64,000 nucleotides of DNA from Komagataella phaffii GS115 (Eukaryota > Ascomycota > Pichiomycetes > Pichiales > Pichiaceae). The translations under genes and the position numbers were made by a program. Of this stretch, positions 54,878 to 64,000 are shown piece by piece. Within the stretch, counting starts at the first letter, position 1. Each line of letters begins with the position of its first letter. The stretch covers positions 2,542,001 to 2,606,000 of the forward strand of contig NC_012963.1 in NCBI RefSeq assembly GCF_000027005.1. The letters are read 5' to 3'. The notes under the pieces were generated by a model, which was not told the origin of the DNA, did no database searches, and was given only the letters and a program-made list of their open reading frames with translations.

Positions 54878-57673
54878 ATGTCGTCTATAAGACCAGAACT
54901 ACGGTTCCAGGATAAATCCGATGAGACAGGGTTTTACCGTAAATATCTCAAGTTGGGCGAAAAGCCCGATAGAACAGTGTGGGCAGTCGACCGTGGTGAC
55001 TACTACACGGTATTGGACCAGGATGCAATACTAGTGGCAGAGTTGATATACAAGACGAATTCAGTGGTGAAAACAAGCAATGCGACTCTGGCTTCAGGCC
55101 AGCATAAGGAAATCAAATACGTCACGCTATCGCCTCAAGTATTCGTCAATTTTCTAAAGATGTGTGTTCTAGACATCGGCCATAAGATCGAGATCTACGA
55201 TAAAACATGGACGCTTTCCAAGACTGCTAGTCCAGGAAATCTAGCTGAGGTAGATCATTTGATCAATTCCTCTGATTTGAACACCCAGGCTTTGATTGCC
55301 TCTCTTCGATTGAGTGGTAAGAATATTGGACTGTCCTATATCGACTCTGTTAACAAGATCATTGGGGTGGTGGAGTTTGTTGATAATGATCTATTCTCCA
55401 ACGTGGAGTCTGCAATGATACAATTGGGCATCAAGGAATGTCTTCTAGCTGGAAATACCTCAAAAGCTGCTGATCCAGACTATGTGAAATTGGAGCAGGT
55501 TATGAATAGATGTGACGTTGTAGTAACTCATGTCAAGAATTCAGATTATTCCACCAAGAATATTGAACAAGATCTTGTCAGACTAACCGGCGATGATTTG
55601 GTGTTTTCCACCAACGATGTTCATTCTTTGGATCAAGCTTTGGGCTGCGTGAACTCTTTGGTACTCTACCTTAATCTTTTGAATAGTGATGATAGTGGCT
55701 GGACTCTGGAACTGTACAATCTGTCTCAATACTTAAGACTAGACTATTCCGCTGTCAAATCATTGAATTTATTCCCCTCTGTGAGCAACAACAATCAAAA
55801 CAGTATGAACAAGAATAATTCCCTTTTTGGTCTTCTAAACCATTGCAAGACTGTTGGAGGGTCTAGGCTACTTTCGCAATGGCTTAAACAACCTCTTTTG
55901 GACATTAAAGCTATTACAGAGCGTCAAGAGATTGTTCAGCTTCTCGTGGATGATATGACAATGAGAGCCGGTCTCCAAGAGCAATTCCTCAACTCTGTTC
56001 CAGATATCTCAAAACTGACTAAAAAACTGGCCAGTCGTAAAGCTAAGTTGGATGATGTGGTTAGAATCTACCAACTATGCACGAAACTGCCCGATCTATT
56101 AGGTCTTCTAATTGCAGAAGATAAAGAGAATACCAGAGCCTCGGAGTTGATTGACGAATGGTTTATCAACCCTTTACAGAAGATTTGCTCGTCCTTATTA
56201 AAATTTCAAGAGTTAGTTGAGACTACAATTGACCTGGATGCATTGGAAAATGCCACTAGCATTTCCAGTTCAATGGTTTCGGTGAACCCTCAGTTCGACG
56301 AGAATCTCGTAAGGGTGAGTAAAGAACTAGAAGAGATGAACTCTCAAATGCAACAAGAGCATGAATTTGCAAGCGACGACCTTAATATGGAGATGGTAAA
56401 GAAGCTTAAACTAGAGAACCATCATGTTCATGGATGGTGTTTTAGACTCACTAGAACAGACTCGTCAGTAATCAGAGGAAACAAAAGATACAGAGAGCTT
56501 CAAACAGTAAAGGCTGGTGTTTTTTTCACCACTGCCAAACTATCTGAATTAGCCTCTAACGTTGCGGAACTAACAGAAGAATACAGCAAAATTCAATCAG
56601 GTGTCGTCAAGGAGATTATTGAAATATCATCCACTTACAGTCCGATTTTGGTACAGTTATCTGCTGTTATATCAAAGCTGGACGTATTGACATCCTTCGC
56701 CCACGTTTCTTCGTTTGCTCCAATCCCATACCAACGTCCAAAGCTTTACGGTTTAGATGATAGCTCGAGAAAGCTAAAGTTGATAGGTGCAAGACACCCA
56801 TGTTTGGAGACCCAAGATGATCTGACATTTATTGCCAATGACGTTGTTTTGACCAAAGATGAATCCGAGTTTGCCATTATTACAGGTCCTAATATGGGAG
56901 GAAAATCCACATATATTAGGCAAGTTGGAGTTATTGCTTTGATGGCCCAGATTGGATGTTTCCTCCCTTGTGATGAGGCCGAAATCTGTGTATTTGATTC
57001 GATCCTGGCTCGTGTTGGAGCGTCCGATTCCCAGCTGAAGGGAGTATCTACGTTTATGTCTGAGATGCTGGAGATGAGTTCTATTTTGAAGACTGCAACG
57101 AGCAACTCCTTGGTGATTATAGATGAGTTAGGAAGAGGAACTTCTACCTACGATGGGTTTGGCTTAGCATACGGCATCAGTGAATATATTGCTAACAAAC
57201 TGCACAGTTTCACTCTTTTTGCTACTCATTTCCATGAGTTGACAAAATTGAGTGAGCTTATTCCAACGGTTATTAACCTGCACGTGGTTGCACAAACATC
57301 TACAGACGGTAAAGACGACGATATTACATTGCTGTACAAAGTTAAACCGGGAATATCTGATAAGTCTTTTGGAATCAACGTGGCAGAAATCGTCAAATTC
57401 CCTCAAAAGATCATCAATATGGCTAAGCGGAAGGCACAAGAACTGGACGATGATGCAGTGTATGAGTCTGCTGCGAAGAAGATAAAGGCCACTGACGAAG
57501 AAGTCGAAGCAGCCAACGAGCTTTTGAAGGACTTGCTGAAACAATGGAAAAGTGAGGCTGATCTCTCCGCCAATAGTGATGAAATTGTATCCAAACTTAA
57601 AGATTTGATGGGTAACGAGTTCAAGGACAAGATTGCAGGAAACTCATTGTTAAAGGAGATGCTGACCTTATAA
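54878..57673 (+). CDS. MSH2: Msh2 mismatch-repair ATPase
   Basis: A 931-residue MutS homologue that pairs with Msh6 or Msh3 to recognise mismatches and small loops in nuclear DNA. The N-terminal mismatch-binding region (about 1-120) lacks the Phe-X-Glu motif of Msh6, as expected for Msh2. The connector, lever and clamp regions follow, with FGLLNHCKTVGGSRLLSQWLKQPLLD at about 325-350. The ATPase domain has Walker A GPNMGGKST (670-678), Walker B with VIIDELGRGTST (about 746-757) and the conserved FATHFHEL. The C-terminal helix-turn-helix dimerisation end is present. Yeast Msh2 is 964 residues. Its stop is 2 bp from the convergent next gene. Confidence 0.97.
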   Translation: MSSIRPELRFQDKSDETGFYRKYLKLGEKPDRTVWAVDRGDYYTVLDQDAILVAELIYKTNSVVKTSNATLASGQHKEIKYVTLSPQVFVNFLKMCVLDIGHKIEIYDKTWTLSKTASPGNLAEVDHLINSSDLNTQALIASLRLSGKNIGLSYIDSVNKIIGVVEFVDNDLFSNVESAMIQLGIKECLLAGNTSKAADPDYVKLEQVMNRCDVVVTHVKNSDYSTKNIEQDLVRLTGDDLVFSTNDVHSLDQALGCVNSLVLYLNLLNSDDSGWTLELYNLSQYLRLDYSAVKSLNLFPSVSNNNQNSMNKNNSLFGLLNHCKTVGGSRLLSQWLKQPLLDIKAITERQEIVQLLVDDMTMRAGLQEQFLNSVPDISKLTKKLASRKAKLDDVVRIYQLCTKLPDLLGLLIAEDKENTRASELIDEWFINPLQKICSSLLKFQELVETTIDLDALENATSISSSMVSVNPQFDENLVRVSKELEEMNSQMQQEHEFASDDLNMEMVKKLKLENHHVHGWCFRLTRTDSSVIRGNKRYRELQTVKAGVFFTTAKLSELASNVAELTEEYSKIQSGVVKEIIEISSTYSPILVQLSAVISKLDVLTSFAHVSSFAPIPYQRPKLYGLDDSSRKLKLIGARHPCLETQDDLTFIANDVVLTKDESEFAIITGPNMGGKSTYIRQVGVIALMAQIGCFLPCDEAEICVFDSILARVGASDSQLKGVSTFMSEMLEMSSILKTATSNSLVIIDELGRGTSTYDGFGLAYGISEYIANKLHSFTLFATHFHELTKLSELIPTVINLHVVAQTSTDGKDDDITLLYKVKPGISDKSFGINVAEIVKFPQKIINMAKRKAQELDDDAVYESAAKKIKATDEEVEAANELLKDLLKQWKSEADLSANSDEIVSKLKDLMGNEFKDKIAGNSLLKEMLTL

Positions 57674-57675
57674 GT

Positions 57676-58392
57676 TCATTTCTTTTTCTTTTCAAAGCTA
57701 TCGAACATTTCTTTGTTTTGTATTAAGAGATCTAGAACGAATAAGTGACCACCATTTAATCGAAGAGTAATCTTAATATCCCTTACGAACTTCTCAAATT
57801 GACTTAGTTTAGATTCGGCTTCAGTTGTTTCCGCCGTCTCTTGGGTTTTTGGTACAGTAGCGGCAACCGGATCAGTTTCTTCGATTTTATATAGATCCCT
57901 GAGCAGGTCATTTGCGTTCTTGTAACTGTTGAAAGGTTTCTTCAAAAGGTTTCTATAGTACTTGAGTTCGTCGTAGTGTTTCTCTATAAAATCCGAATCT
58001 TCTGGAAGTTGCTTATAATTGTCCTCAGGATTCTCCAAAAACTTCTCGCTACCCTGAGTTAGATCAACCACGCCTTCAATTGCAAGAGATCTTTCTTTGA
58101 TTCTGAGCTCCTCGTCTGGATGAAAGGAAGTTCGTATGAAATTGGAAGTGCGAGGAGGTTTCGGGTCCACTTTGGCCAATAGTGAGCCGCCAGTCGAAAT
58201 CAACCTCACATTAGCCAATCGAACAATCTGAATGTACTTTATGTTGTGAATCAGTTTGACCATGATGTTAAAGGTGATAAGAACTAATCGACAAAAAGGA
58301 TCAGATAGTGACTTCTCCAGATGTGGAAGAAGCAACATTACGTAATCATGAAATGTTTGGTTCTTCCTGCTATCCACACGACTCGAAGACAT
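57676..58392 (-). CDS. Unknown protein, probably mitochondrial
   Basis: A 238-residue ORF from the first ATG (58392). I do not recognise the family. An internal Met44 (58263) starts MVKLIHNIKYIQIVRLANVR, a basic, hydrophobic, acid-free stretch followed by RLISTGG, which looks like a cleavable mitochondrial presequence. Translation from there would give 195 residues, and I think that start is more likely. The body is helical and charged (LRIKERSLAIEGVV, KLSQFEKFVRDIKITLRLNGG), ending in FEKKKK. No membrane span. It converges on MSH2 with 2 bp between stops. A mitochondrial ribosome or respiratory-assembly factor is possible but unsupported. Confidence 0.55.
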   Translation of the reverse strand: MSSSRVDSRKNQTFHDYVMLLLPHLEKSLSDPFCRLVLITFNIMVKLIHNIKYIQIVRLANVRLISTGGSLLAKVDPKPPRTSNFIRTSFHPDEELRIKERSLAIEGVVDLTQGSEKFLENPEDNYKQLPEDSDFIEKHYDELKYYRNLLKKPFNSYKNANDLLRDLYKIEETDPVAATVPKTQETAETTEAESKLSQFEKFVRDIKITLRLNGGHLFVLDLLIQNKEMFDSFEKKKK

Positions 58393-58640
58393 AAAAGTGA
58401 GGAAATCAATTTACCAATATGGAAAAAGACGGCGCACTTTGAAGCCATAACGGTGTAAGTGAAACCCCGACAGAGAGCCTTTTTTTCATGTAATTGCAAA
58501 AGCGAAGTCAGAATTACAGCCACAGCACGACGTAACGCGGAGCTTTTTTCGATTTTTCACCGCTCCAGATAACGTTGCATCTTGCATCGCGATTACTAAG
58601 ATGTGATAGTTATTATTATACAACATGAACATAGAACCAA

Positions 58641-60296
58641 CTATGGAATAAATCTGTACTTGGGCTTCTTTACGAGAGCGTTTTCCTCTTCTTTCTTGTC
58701 AACGACCCCATTATCATTGAATCCAACATATACTGTCTCATGCAACGATTCAGCAGTGGTAGACTCTTTTTCTGCACTCTCCTCCCTTGAGTCCTCAATA
58801 TCAACCTTTCCGAACAACTTTGTAAGTTTTCTATTTTGATGGTAGTAGAACCCAATAGTGAATAGTATAGCTGCGATAGAAACAACATCAAGAATAATAA
58901 GAGAGAGGAATGCCCTCCTGTATAATGGTTTATCGTTGTCTCTCAAAATTTGTCCACCACAAATACCACCAATATTAGCTGCCATAATGAGCATGGCAAG
59001 GGCAACACTTCTTTCTCTTGGGTTCTTGATGTTTACACTCAACCACGATGTATTCAAAACATGTCCGATGGCCCCTGACGTGACCAGAAAGCACAATGCT
59101 GTGAATCTTGCAGTCGCAGATGCATCAGCTGGAAGTTCTCTCAGGGCAATTTGCGAAGCTAGTTGCCAAATGAGAACAAATGCGACAGAAGCACCTCTGG
59201 GTTTGATGTGCTTACTTGAGAAACTCAAAAGCAAAAGTAAGACCATGGAAGCCCATTGAGGAATGGAGGACCTAGCATTGGACTCAAATACACCATATCC
59301 GAAAGATCTGATAATCAGGGGGATATAGCTTGAAAGAGCCGCGGTTGTTTGCATAGAACTGACAGTTATTAAGAAATGTAGCCAAGGAATAGGCTTTTTG
59401 ACAGTTTTCCAAACATCTCTGTGGTTGGTTTTCCTGGTCGACACAGATTTTGCAGGATCATCAACGTATATTCTATCACGCATAATTCTTCTTTCTCTTT
59501 CGTTGAAATAAAACCATCTCGTGTTCCAAAAGGCAGCAGGATGGTTGGCAGAATCAGGTAAAAATGTAAAGAACACAAATGAAAATCCGATGCCGACAAC
59601 ACCCTCAAGTAAAAAGATCCATTGCCATCCACTCAAACCACCAACTCCTGATAGATTTTTCAAGATACCCGCAGCAATGAGTCCACTAACAGCTGAAGCA
59701 GTAAAGTTTCCGTAGAAGTAGAACGTATGCCTCAAACCCAACTCAGATCGCTTGTACCATGTACTAAGATAATACAAACCACCGGGAATAAAACCAGCTT
59801 CCATAGTACCCAACAAAAATCTAGTAACGTAGAAACCAGCCAAATTGGTAAATTGACTTTGAAGGGCTGCAACCAAACTCCAGGCAAGAATTTGAAAACT
59901 CAAAAAGACTGAAGGACTCACTCTTTGTAAGACCACATTGAAAGGAATTTCAAACACAACTATACCTATCGAAAACAAGGCACTTGCGATGTTGATTCGG
60001 TAATTGTTCAGTTGCAGCATTTTAGTTAGATTAGTATCGGTATAAGCGTTTCCAATATTCCCTCTGTCTAGTTGTAGCAAGAAGAATGCAAAGAATAGAA
60101 GCGGAATAACAATAAAGTCCAGCTTGAGAACAAGCTTCTTCTCTTCTTCATCAGTCCAGTCTTTTCTGATAACGGTAGTTTCTCCAGTTTCCTTATTAAT
60201 GATGGTCAAGGTTGGAACACCATCTTCCGCAGTGTGAAGTGAATTCACGGTAGCTATGGGCTTCTCTTTAGTTTCCAAGGAGTCAGAACTACTCAT
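58641..60296 (-). CDS. Dal5-family anion:cation symporter permease
   Basis: A 551-residue major facilitator with 12 predicted spans after a cytosolic N-terminus of about 55 residues. Family marks are LDFIVIPLLFFAFFLLQLDRGNIGNAYTDTNL at span 1 and TRFLLGTMEAGFIPGGLYYLSTWYKRSELGLRHTFYFYGN at spans 4-5. The latter wording (FIPGGLYYLSTWYKRxELGxR) is typical of the Tna1/Dal5/Yct1 branch, which moves nicotinate, allantoate, cysteine or similar anions. The exact substrate cannot be read from sequence. It differs in sequence from the two other permeases in the window, so it is not a recent tandem copy. The ATG is at 60294-60296, with a TATATATA about 50 bp upstream. Confidence 0.78.
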   Translation of the reverse strand: MSSSDSLETKEKPIATVNSLHTAEDGVPTLTIINKETGETTVIRKDWTDEEEKKLVLKLDFIVIPLLFFAFFLLQLDRGNIGNAYTDTNLTKMLQLNNYRINIASALFSIGIVVFEIPFNVVLQRVSPSVFLSFQILAWSLVAALQSQFTNLAGFYVTRFLLGTMEAGFIPGGLYYLSTWYKRSELGLRHTFYFYGNFTASAVSGLIAAGILKNLSGVGGLSGWQWIFLLEGVVGIGFSFVFFTFLPDSANHPAAFWNTRWFYFNERERRIMRDRIYVDDPAKSVSTRKTNHRDVWKTVKKPIPWLHFLITVSSMQTTAALSSYIPLIIRSFGYGVFESNARSSIPQWASMVLLLLLSFSSKHIKPRGASVAFVLIWQLASQIALRELPADASATARFTALCFLVTSGAIGHVLNTSWLSVNIKNPRERSVALAMLIMAANIGGICGGQILRDNDKPLYRRAFLSLIILDVVSIAAILFTIGFYYHQNRKLTKLFGKVDIEDSREESAEKESTTAESLHETVYVGFNDNGVVDKKEEENALVKKPKYRFIP

Positions 60297-61380
60297 ATTG
60301 GGGTGCTGGATAGTGATATCTGCAATCTCCGGAGGTAACTCAGCCTATATATACCCAGCTTCCTGTGGAGGATCAGTGGGGGAGATTATATCGGTACCTC
60401 AAAAAGTTCAGAATCTCATCTTTGAAACAATAAGACCTTGCATAATGCGTCTAAGAACAAAGCTTTTTTTCAGTGGCTTAACGTATTTTTTTGCACGTGA
60501 TTGCATCAAAGTGTGGATACAGATGACAACTGAGGCTTGATTGCAACAACTAATACGGCTGCATCAGTAATTTTTCCGCTACTAGCAGAAAATACATAGC
60601 CCTACTGCTGGAATTAATCACACTAATGGCGTGAAAGTTAATGAAAAGTTCGAAGCCCGTTGATGGAGGCCATGGGGGATGAATGAATTTTAAATCAGAT
60701 GACCCATTTTTACTAAGCTTTCCGGGGTACCTGATTAGATTTGACTAGGCATGGCGCCATGATTGACAATTTGCTGTAAAATGTGTCTTGCAAAGTGGTG
60801 TCATTACACCATCTCAACTTTAGCTATTTTGCATCTCTTGATTAGCTAGAGTTTTCTTTTTTTGCAACAGGGCTATGTTTGCGATGTGAACATATTACTA
60901 TTCATCTTTAAGATCATCGGATGAAATCTCTTTGGACAGTGCCAAGCCCTTCTCGCACAATAGGCTTATTTATTCGGTGTGCATAAAGCTTTTTCTATTG
61001 TCTCTAATCTTCCGGTATAACCTGATCCTACTATAAGAATTCTACGCTAATGAAGATATTTACTGCTTCAACTGATCACCGGTTGATCTAATGGCAGGTG
61101 AGTTGAGTCTTCTAAAAGACCCGTCACTAGATGACGAACGGCGTTTTCTGCCATTCTAGGAATTATGAGTCGCTTTTCTCACCATTTCCCTCCTTCTCCA
61201 AGCCTTTGCGGTGTCAAAGTTCTTGGTTACTCCTGTTGTAGAACACCTTTCATACTTCCAAGGTACAAGGTATGGATGGAATTGGCGCTAGATCAGATTA
61301 GAAGTATTATTTTGTTCGCGAAGTTTTTTTTACAGATGTTCCATTAGAGGTACCCCAAAATTTCAATCTACTGAATAAAA
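60297..61380. other. Large intergenic region, permease to KTI12
   Basis: 1084 bp between divergent genes, the largest gap in the window. It holds the permease TATA box, a 10-bp palindrome ATGGCGCCAT at 60751-60760, and a 22-codon ATG-initiated micro-ORF at 61091-61159. I found no tRNA or snoRNA signature I could defend. A longer regulatory region or an unrecognised ncRNA is possible. Confidence 0.45.
60346..60353 (-). promoter_or_regulatory. Candidate TATA box of the 58.6-kb permease
   Basis: TATATATA, about 50 bp upstream of the permease ATG. Confidence 0.4.
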
Positions 61381-62253
61381 ATGCCTTTAGTTGTAATAAC
61401 TGGACATCCCAGCAGCGGCAAGTCTACTCGGGCCCAAGATCTAAAAGAGAAGCTGGAAGAAAAGATAGCAGCTCTTGGACCAAATGATCCGGGTTACGGG
61501 ATCGCAGTCATTTTGCATTCTGATGAATCCCTTGGTATAGTAAAGGAAAGGTATCGGGAATCAGTCAGCGAGAAGAGCGTCAGAGGAACTCAAATATCAG
61601 CTGTGAAAAGAGATTTGGGAAGAAAAACCATTGTTATTTTGGACTCTTTAGCATACATTAAAGGATTTCGTTATCAGCTGCATTGTGAGAGCAAAGCTTT
61701 AGGGACACCCTATTGTCTATTGCATATAATTGCACCAACTGAATCATGCTACAAATGGAACGACGAGAGAGATTTAACAAAGGACACTAAATGGGACAAG
61801 GATCTTATAGATGCCCTCATTATGAGATATGAAGAGCCAAACCACCTTAACAGATGGGATTCTCCATTAATTCCCGTTCCCTATGACGAGCCTTTACCAT
61901 TTGAATCTATTTGGGAGTCAATTATTCTGAAAAAGGCACCAAGACCTAATAGTGCAACTGTCTTGAAACAAGCTACCACAGGCAACTTTTTACAACAGCT
62001 AGATAAACACACTTCTGATGTTATTTCCAAGATCCTTCAGTTTCAACAATTGCAAAGCGTAGGTGGTGAAGTCCTCATTGATAGAGAGAAGGAACTTCTA
62101 ATATCACTCCCTCCTACAACGGTGAGCGTTGCACAGTTGCAAAGGATTCGAAGAAGTTACATCGCACTCAACAGAATGAGAACCATTGAAGAAGATCGAA
62201 TTGTTCCTCTGTTTGTAGATTATCTAAATGCTCATCTAAATAACGATGAGTGA
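61381..62253 (+). CDS. KTI12: Kti12, Elongator-associated P-loop ATPase
   Basis: A 290-residue P-loop protein that works with Elongator in wobble-uridine modification of tRNA (mcm5U/ncm5U). Walker A is GHPSSGKST (8-16). The PSTK-like kinase fold shows ILHSDE after the first strand, IVILDSLAYIKGFRYQLHCESKALGTPYCLLH, and RYEEPNHLNRWDSPL, a family-specific block. The tRNA-binding linker and C-terminal helical domain end with LQRIRRSYIALNRMRTIEEDRIVPLFVDYLN. Length fits yeast Kti12 (313). The ATG is at 61381. It converges on ATP25 with 16 bp between stops. Confidence 0.95.
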   Translation: MPLVVITGHPSSGKSTRAQDLKEKLEEKIAALGPNDPGYGIAVILHSDESLGIVKERYRESVSEKSVRGTQISAVKRDLGRKTIVILDSLAYIKGFRYQLHCESKALGTPYCLLHIIAPTESCYKWNDERDLTKDTKWDKDLIDALIMRYEEPNHLNRWDSPLIPVPYDEPLPFESIWESIILKKAPRPNSATVLKQATTGNFLQQLDKHTSDVISKILQFQQLQSVGGEVLIDREKELLISLPPTTVSVAQLQRIRRSYIALNRMRTIEEDRIVPLFVDYLNAHLNNDE

Positions 62254-62269
62254 TTCCAGTATATACAGG

Positions 62270-64000
62270 CTATTTTACGTTTTTGAACAGTACATTTTCA
62301 GGGTCTGCTACCTTCAAGAGCACGGCAGTAGCAGTGCCTATCTTAGGATCAGTGGCATCAATACCATTGTGAATCATTTGCGGCCACCGTTTTTGTAGGA
62401 ACACTCTCGCATTGGCAGGGTCGCCTATCTTGGCAACTAGATCGATCAGGTAAGCCCAGGGTCTGGTGTCAGGTTTGAACGTTGATCCAGGATTTATAGG
62501 GACAGAGTTTTCTAAAGCAGCATCCCAAAGTTTATACACTCGCTCCCACTCATGAGCGTTTGCCAGAATGGTCAGAATAAAAATAAAATTCATTCTGGTC
62601 TCATCGTTCAACAAAAAGTTAGGCTGAGAAACTCGAATAACTTCAAGCAGAGCATCAAGATGCGTCTTGTTGTATGGAACGGGTTTGTGGTTAGCTATTG
62701 GTGATGATAATTCTGACAGCTTTACAGGAGTAATGAAGTTTTCATGGGTGGTCTGACTGACAACAGTCAAGAGCAATGGGAGTACCGTAGAATCCCATGA
62801 CTCAAAATGATTAAACACATTTCCCTCTGGGAGGTCAGGATAACACAGCTGAATAAACTTGGCAATCTTTCCTAATTTGTTATTAGAAATACTAACGAAT
62901 GATTCAGACCCTTCATCTTTGAAAGGCGTGGAATCGTGGTCGTAGTTAGAATTAGGATCCAAATATCTGTTCGAAAGTTCAGGAGATTCAATTACGGACT
63001 TGATGAAGTACTTCAAGTCCTCTTCAGTGAGCCTGTGTCCATGGGAGGATTTTCCGTAGAAATTGTTTTCAATGATGGAGAATGACCACCTGGATTTATC
63101 AACTTTATGCATCATGTCCAAAAATAGATAACGGATTTTCCAGTGATCAGAGGAGGCATCAAATGCTGGGAATGCTGCTTCAAAGCTCTTGTATAGCTCG
63201 TCAGCGTGTGCGATAGCCTTGTTCAAGGGCAAATTCTGAAAAAAATTTATGTGAGAGAGTAAAATCAGCTGAGTCACCTCAGGATCATTATGATTAGTAA
63301 ATTTGGATATTTCTTGGTAACTTCCTGATTCTGATAAATGAACGAGCTCATTGATACTTGGTGTAGAAGAATATGATCTTGTGAAACTTGGCAAATGCTG
63401 GGGCCTTGAAACACCGTAAGTTCTAGACGTTCTTGAAGATGTGTGGTAATTTCTAATACCACTGAAAATGTCATCCGATTGAGTTGTAGCAACTTCCTGG
63501 TGATACAATGGTCTGTCTTCAGCACTACACCAAAGATACTCCAAGTTTAGTTCCTTTCTTCTCTTTTCAGTCAAAAAATGGACGTAAATGTCATCAATAT
63601 TCGTATCAATCATGATCCATGAATTTGCACTAACTCCAAAGTCATTACTTTGAGGGCTGGATAGCTTTCCACCTTTTCTTTTCAATCTTTTCTGTTGTCT
63701 TATCAAAAGGGTGTCCTTGACCAACCCTTCAATATTGCTGCTAGGAGTCCCGTACTCGTGTTTCAGAAAATTCATCATTTCTGTACCAGCTTTGGCGAGA
63801 TGTTTATTAGACTTTCCAGTTCCAATCACCATGTACTTCCCAAGAAACTTTGACCCATCAACTTCCTCTTCTTCGTTCATACTCAGATCGAATACCTTGA
63901 TATCTTCAATTCCAAGATCCTTTATAAAGTACTTGACAAGTTCATGTAGTTTTTGAGGAGAGCTTTCAGGTAATTCGGGCATTTCAATGGGTTTAGCCAC
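62270..64000 (-). CDS. ATP25: Atp25, mitochondrial ATP synthase biogenesis factor (5' end outside window)
   Basis: The 3' part of a gene whose start lies beyond the right edge; the first visible codon in frame is GTG (Val), not a start. 576 residues are present. An N-terminal RsfS/Iojap-like domain (LHELVKYFIKDLGIEDIKVFDLS ... GKYMVIGTGKSNKHLAKAG) is followed by a helical C-terminal region (about 230-576). In S. cerevisiae, Atp25 (612 residues) is cleaved in mitochondria: the RsfS-like half acts on the ribosome or on the Atp9 ring, and the C-terminal half stabilises OLI1 (ATP9) mRNA. The presequence must lie outside the window. The intervening TSSRTSRTYGVSRPQHLPSF region may hold the cleavage site. 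Confidence 0.85.
   Translation of the reverse strand: MAKPIEMPELPESSPQKLHELVKYFIKDLGIEDIKVFDLSMNEEEEVDGSKFLGKYMVIGTGKSNKHLAKAGTEMMNFLKHEYGTPSSNIEGLVKDTLLIRQQKRLKRKGGKLSSPQSNDFGVSANSWIMIDTNIDDIYVHFLTEKRRKELNLEYLWCSAEDRPLYHQEVATTQSDDIFSGIRNYHTSSRTSRTYGVSRPQHLPSFTRSYSSTPSINELVHLSESGSYQEISKFTNHNDPEVTQLILLSHINFFQNLPLNKAIAHADELYKSFEAAFPAFDASSDHWKIRYLFLDMMHKVDKSRWSFSIIENNFYGKSSHGHRLTEEDLKYFIKSVIESPELSNRYLDPNSNYDHDSTPFKDEGSESFVSISNNKLGKIAKFIQLCYPDLPEGNVFNHFESWDSTVLPLLLTVVSQTTHENFITPVKLSELSSPIANHKPVPYNKTHLDALLEVIRVSQPNFLLNDETRMNFIFILTILANAHEWERVYKLWDAALENSVPINPGSTFKPDTRPWAYLIDLVAKIGDPANARVFLQKRWPQMIHNGIDATDPKIGTATAVLLKVADPENVLFKNVK

Noticed and set aside
61315..61325. GTTCGCGAAGT, identical to the 5' end of U6 snRNA as I remember it
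   Set aside because: The sequence after it is a T run and ACAGATG, with none of the conserved U6 core (ACAGAGA box, intramolecular stem-loop), so the match is short chance identity.

Overview
This window is chromosomal DNA of a budding yeast. The genes are dense, mostly intronless and on both strands. Their proteins match Saccharomyces families but are clearly diverged. A beta-1,2-mannosyltransferase of the type found in Komagataella and Candida, a stand-alone 5S rRNA gene and the overall protein character point to the methylotroph Komagataella (Pichia pastoris/phaffii group). I infer that species from recall; no search was run. Standard ATG starts were used throughout. Several reading frames stay open upstream of the first ATG and were trimmed to it.

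Layout. 1-5.4 kb: 3' part of SWD1 (COMPASS), ARO8, a cullin, and SHG1 (also COMPASS). 6-12 kb: vacuolar aminopeptidase APE3, a 5S rRNA gene, an LtrA-family membrane protein and a Vht1/Dal5-family permease. 12.9-20 kb: SMD3, the mitochondrial phosphate carrier MIR1, a Yra1/REF-type RNA-binding protein, the lipid phosphatase SAC1 and DOA1. 20-31 kb: the vacuolar ABC transporter YCF1, SPT20 (SAGA), a beta-mannosyltransferase and a second Dal5-family permease. 31-46 kb: a large cytosolic YetA/exo-rhamnogalacturonan-lyase-like protein, LAS17, a GCIP-like protein, a probable POP8, a PHAF1 homologue, a Rab5-type GTPase, IKS1, TSR4 (broken by an apparent one-base frameshift), SSH1 and TAE1. 46-64 kb: a lineage-specific ORF, an Esl1/Esl2-type PIN protein, mitochondrial C1-THF synthase MIS1, RAD27 and MSH2 as a divergent pair, a probable mitochondrial protein, a third Dal5-family permease, KTI12 and the 3' part of ATP25.

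Most of this is core housekeeping sequence. The accessory-looking material is the divergent pair at 28.8-33.7 kb: a permease and a polysaccharide-lyase-like enzyme. Their 471-bp promoter holds a repeated AATGGTGG(A/G)AA element, twice on one strand and once on the other. I read this as a candidate uptake-and-breakdown module for a plant-type oligosaccharide. Other points are the TSR4 frameshift in a T7 run, the MluI cell-cycle box shared by RAD27 and MSH2, and convergent gene pairs whose stop codons lie within a few bases of each other or overlap. I saw no tRNA gene, transposon, CRISPR array, centromere-like inverted repeat or telomeric repeat.
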